From an uncultured Eubacteriales bacterium (GTDB lineage Bacteria > Bacillota > Clostridia > Christensenellales > Pumilibacteraceae), in the NCBI GenBank assembly GCA_900553005.1, contig USBU01000046.1, forward strand, positions 1 to 7,953: 7,953 nt of DNA, given 5' to 3'. Below, piece by piece: positions 5,830 to 7,953 of the stretch (position 1 is its first letter; every line of letters starts with the position of its first letter). Under the pieces are notes generated by a model. The model was not told where the DNA came from, ran no database searches, and saw only the letters and a list, made by a program, of their open reading frames with translations. The translations under genes and the position numbers were made by a program.

Positions 5830-7095
5830 ATGAGCAATATCGAAACCAAGTGCGTACAGGCGGGCTACCAGCCGGAAAACGGCCAGCCGAGAGTCGTACC
5901 CGTAGCTATGAGCACGACTTTCAAATATGAATCCACAAAGGAGGTCGGAGATCTGTTTGACCTTAAAGCGGACGGTTTTTTCTATACGCGTCTAGGCAAT
6001 CCCACGGTGGCGGCCGTGGAAAGCAAAATCGCTCAGCTTGAGGGCGGCGTCGGCGCGCTGATGACTTCCTCAGGGCAGGCTGCTACGCTCATTTCCGTAC
6101 TTAATATCGCTTCGGCAGGAGACCATATTCTGTCGTCAATCGATATTTACGGCGGTACGACCAATCTTTTGGCCGTAACGTTAAAAAAAATGGGTATAGA
6201 GGTTACGCTTATGCGGTTTGACGACCTTGCCGAGGTCGAAAAGAATATCCGTCCCAATACCAAAGCCATTTTCGGAGAGACGCTTGCAAATCCTGGCTTG
6301 GAGGTACTGGATATTGAAAATCTGTCGCGGCTTGCTCACAAGCACGGCATTCCTTTGATTGTGGATAATACTTTCGCCACGCCGTATCTGTGCCGTCCGT
6401 TCGAGTGGGGCGCGGATATAGTTGTTCATTCGGCCTCAAAGTATCTCGACGGGCACGCCATGTCCCTTGCCGGCGTAATAGTGGACGGCGGTAAATTCGA
6501 CTGGGCGGCAAGCGGTAAGTTTGACGGGCTTACCCGCCCGGACGAAAGCTATCACGGGTTAAGCTATACACAATCTTTCGGTACGGCCGCCTATATTACT
6601 AAAGCAAGAGCTCAGCTAATGCGCGATCTCGGCTCCGCCGTCAGCCCTATGAATGCGTTTTTAACTAACGTCGGCATAGAGACGCTGCATCTGAGAATGG
6701 ATCGTCACAGCGAAAACGCGCTGGCGGTTGCGGAGTATCTTTCCGCGCATCCCAAGGTAAAGTCAATTAAATATCCGGGGCTTAAGACGGATGAAAATTA
6801 TGATAAATGCCGTAAATATATGGGCGGCAAGGGCAGCGGGGTAATTACGTTTGAGCTCGGCTCATACGATGCATGCGTAAGGTTTATGGATTCGCTTAAG
6901 CTTGCCTGTATAGTGGTTCACGTGGCCGATGCGCGCACGGGAGTGCTGCATCCGGCATCCAGCACGCACCGTCAGCTTACGGCCGAGCAGCTTATCGAGG
7001 GCGGAATTTCCAAGGAGACCATCCGTCTCAGCGTGGGAATAGAAAGCGCAGAGGATATAATTGCGGATATCGCTCAGGCGCTCGTAAACGCTTAA
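5830..7095 (+). CDS. metY: O-acetylhomoserine sulfhydrylase (aminocarboxypropyltransferase)
   Basis: A PLP enzyme of the Cys/Met-metabolism family that makes homocysteine from O-acetylhomoserine and sulfide, the direct sulfhydrylation route to methionine. Visible sites: Y52 and R54 in YTRLGNPT (phosphate contacts from the partner subunit), SSGQAA (80-85), DIYGGT (105-110), D179 in VDNTFATPYLCRP, Schiff-base Lys204 in HSASKYLDGH, and R399 in IRLSVGIE for the substrate carboxylate. The length of 421, the FDWAASGKF...DESYHGLSY insert (223-246) and SPMNAFL (272-278) favour MetY over the shorter cystathionine gamma-synthases and methionine gamma-lyases. The stretch HVADARTGVLHPASSTH (364-380) differs from the common NVGDAKSLVIHPA. 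The 2-base gap after yigZ leaves no room for a SAM or T-box leader. Sulfide as co-substrate is inferred from the family; a lyase activity cannot be excluded. Confidence 0.9.
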   Translation: MSNIETKCVQAGYQPENGQPRVVPVAMSTTFKYESTKEVGDLFDLKADGFFYTRLGNPTVAAVESKIAQLEGGVGALMTSSGQAATLISVLNIASAGDHILSSIDIYGGTTNLLAVTLKKMGIEVTLMRFDDLAEVEKNIRPNTKAIFGETLANPGLEVLDIENLSRLAHKHGIPLIVDNTFATPYLCRPFEWGADIVVHSASKYLDGHAMSLAGVIVDGGKFDWAASGKFDGLTRPDESYHGLSYTQSFGTAAYITKARAQLMRDLGSAVSPMNAFLTNVGIETLHLRMDRHSENALAVAEYLSAHPKVKSIKYPGLKTDENYDKCRKYMGGKGSGVITFELGSYDACVRFMDSLKLACIVVHVADARTGVLHPASSTHRQLTAEQLIEGGISKETIRLSVGIESAEDIIADIAQALVNA

Positions 7096-7127
7096 AGTCC
7101 AAAGCGGTTTAAGGTACTGCCGCCGTT

Positions 7128-7133
7128 AAGGAG
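7128..7133 (+). promoter_or_regulatory. Ribosome binding site deciding a TTG start
   Basis: AAGGAG at 7128-7133 lies 9 bases before the TTG at 7143. It is a strong, well-placed site, and it supports that TTG as the start because no ATG or GTG is near it in frame. The remainder of the 47-base gap (7096-7142) shows no convincing terminator or promoter. Confidence 0.8.
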
Positions 7134-7142
7134 AAATCAGTT

Positions 7143-7926
7143 TTGAATAAAATAAAAAACGCTTTGCAGACTATACGGGTAAAAACGGGCATAGAATGCG
7201 CTCTGTTTTCCGCATTCGGAGAACTTGTCTTTTCGGCTTCGGGCGGCAATATTCCGTTTGCGCTGCCATCCCAGGATAAATTCGTCGATAACATAGCTCA
7301 GGAAAAGGGCGTGACGTATTTAAGAGTACACAGTCAGCCGGGCAACTATTACGTTGCGGTGCTGGGCGAGGGAAAAGCGGAGAAAAATTACGCGCTTTTT
7401 ATAGAGGCGCTCATCGGCTCCGAGGAGGAGCGTTTCCGCGATGACGTAAACGTAGAAGAAAAGCTGCGGATGCTGCTGTCGGGAGAGCTGAATTCCGTAC
7501 AGCGCAATATGCTACGCGCGTATTTTTCGGACATAAAATTCAATCATTTTATGTTATCGTTGGTAACGCGCACTCATGATATGCAGGAGGGGCTGAAGCA
7601 CTTTTTGTCGGCTGTTGTCGGTAAGCGCGATTATATAGTCGCGATGGACGAGCGCACTATAGTCTATTTCCGCGCGGTAGACGACGCGGACGAGTACCGT
7701 TCAGCCAACGAATTTGCGTCCATTTTATACGAAAATATCAAGGAGGAGCTGCGCATCGACCTTGTCGTTTCAACCGGCGGCACGATAAGATCCTTTCACG
7801 AGCTTGCGGGCAGCTATGAAAAGGTAATATTTACGTATAAGTTCGGACGGCTGATCAACCCCGGCTGCAACGTTTACTCGTATAAGGATTATGTTCTGAT
7901 ACGTCTGCTTTCGGATATCCCGAAAT
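7143..7926 (+). CDS. CdaR/PucR-like transcriptional regulator, 3' truncated
   Basis: An open frame runs from TTG 7143 to the contig end with no stop, giving 261 genuine residues; codons from 7926 onward run into adapter. Residues 1-100 look like a small N-terminal ligand-sensing region (for example GIECALFSAFGELVFSASGG, 16-35). From about 105 the pattern resembles the central GGDEF-like domain of CdaR/PucR regulators: VEEKLRMLLSGE (104-115), YIVAMDERTIVYF (164-176), then STGGTIRSFHELAGSYEKV (210-228) and VYSYKDYVLIRLL (244-256), which matches the usual SY-x-EA...VY-x-Y-x-DL-x-x-x-LL ending. The C-terminal helix-turn-helix of such proteins would follow and is missing only because the contig stops. 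If the family is right, it is a DNA-binding regulator. The ligand and target are unknown, though metY and its neighbours are candidates. Confidence 0.72.
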
Positions 7927-7953
7927 CTGTCTCTTATACACATCTCCGAGCCC
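7927..7953 (-). other. Nextera Read-2 adapter, reverse complement (non-genomic)
   Basis: CTGTCTCTTATACACATCT at 7927-7945 is the reverse complement of the 19-base Tn5 mosaic end, and CCGAGCCC continues into the Nextera Read-2 adapter. The 27 bases are an exact inverted copy of 21-47. Genomic sequence ends at 7926. Confidence 0.98.

Noticed and set aside
7096..7142. A possible terminator between metY and the regulator gene
   Set aside because: Only about four GC pairs (GCGG with CCGC) can form across a long loop, and no T tract follows.
7109..7294. A 61-residue minus-strand open frame near the 3' end
   Set aside because: It is antisense to the regulator gene, which has a strong ribosome binding site and a family-like sequence.

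Overview
This window is one assembled fragment of bacterial chromosome, most likely from a Clostridia-type Bacillota (Firmicutes) and probably from a metagenome. The lineage is inferred from gene content: a DegV protein, an ApbE/NusG-II/Gx-transporter trio typical of Bacillota, MetY-type direct sulfhydrylation and a CdaR/PucR-like regulator. Base composition is moderate by eye, with AT-rich codons (ATA, AAA) mixed with GCG and CGC. All genes use the standard code and lie on the + strand. No rRNA, tRNA, CRISPR array, insertion sequence or phage gene was seen.

Both ends are sequencing-library DNA, not genome. Bases 1-47 are the end of an Illumina P7 primer, an 8-base index and the Nextera Read-2 adapter with its Tn5 mosaic end. 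Bases 7927-7953 are the reverse complement of the same adapter. Genuine sequence therefore runs from 48 to 7926. The first gene (DegV) and the last gene (CdaR/PucR-like regulator) are cut by the library ends, not by a biological event.

Layout: (1) 48-591, C-terminal part of a DegV-family fatty-acid-binding protein. (2) 611-2712, a compact trio: ApbE flavin transferase lipoprotein, a membrane-anchored NusG-domain-II protein (EetA-like) and a Gx-transporter-family membrane protein (EetB-like). These families occur together in extracellular electron transfer and flavinylation loci. (3) 2741-3934, a class I PLP aminotransferase of the LysN/MocR-like group. (4) 3942-5165, tyrosyl-tRNA synthetase, overlapping by 4 bases (5) 5162-5827, a YigZ/IMPACT-family protein. 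(6) 5830-7095, O-acetylhomoserine sulfhydrylase (MetY). (7) 7143-7926, the start of a CdaR/PucR-like transcriptional regulator with a TTG start codon.

The genes are packed tightly: two ATGA overlaps, and gaps of 2 to 47 bases. No intrinsic terminator or convincing promoter was seen between them, so long co-transcription is plausible but not shown. Functionally the window mixes a cell-envelope flavin/redox module with amino-acid metabolism and translation housekeeping. I found no clearly new system. The most interesting biology is the reduced ApbE-EetA-EetB module, which has no FMN-carrying partner in view. No gene-free stretch exceeds 50 bases.
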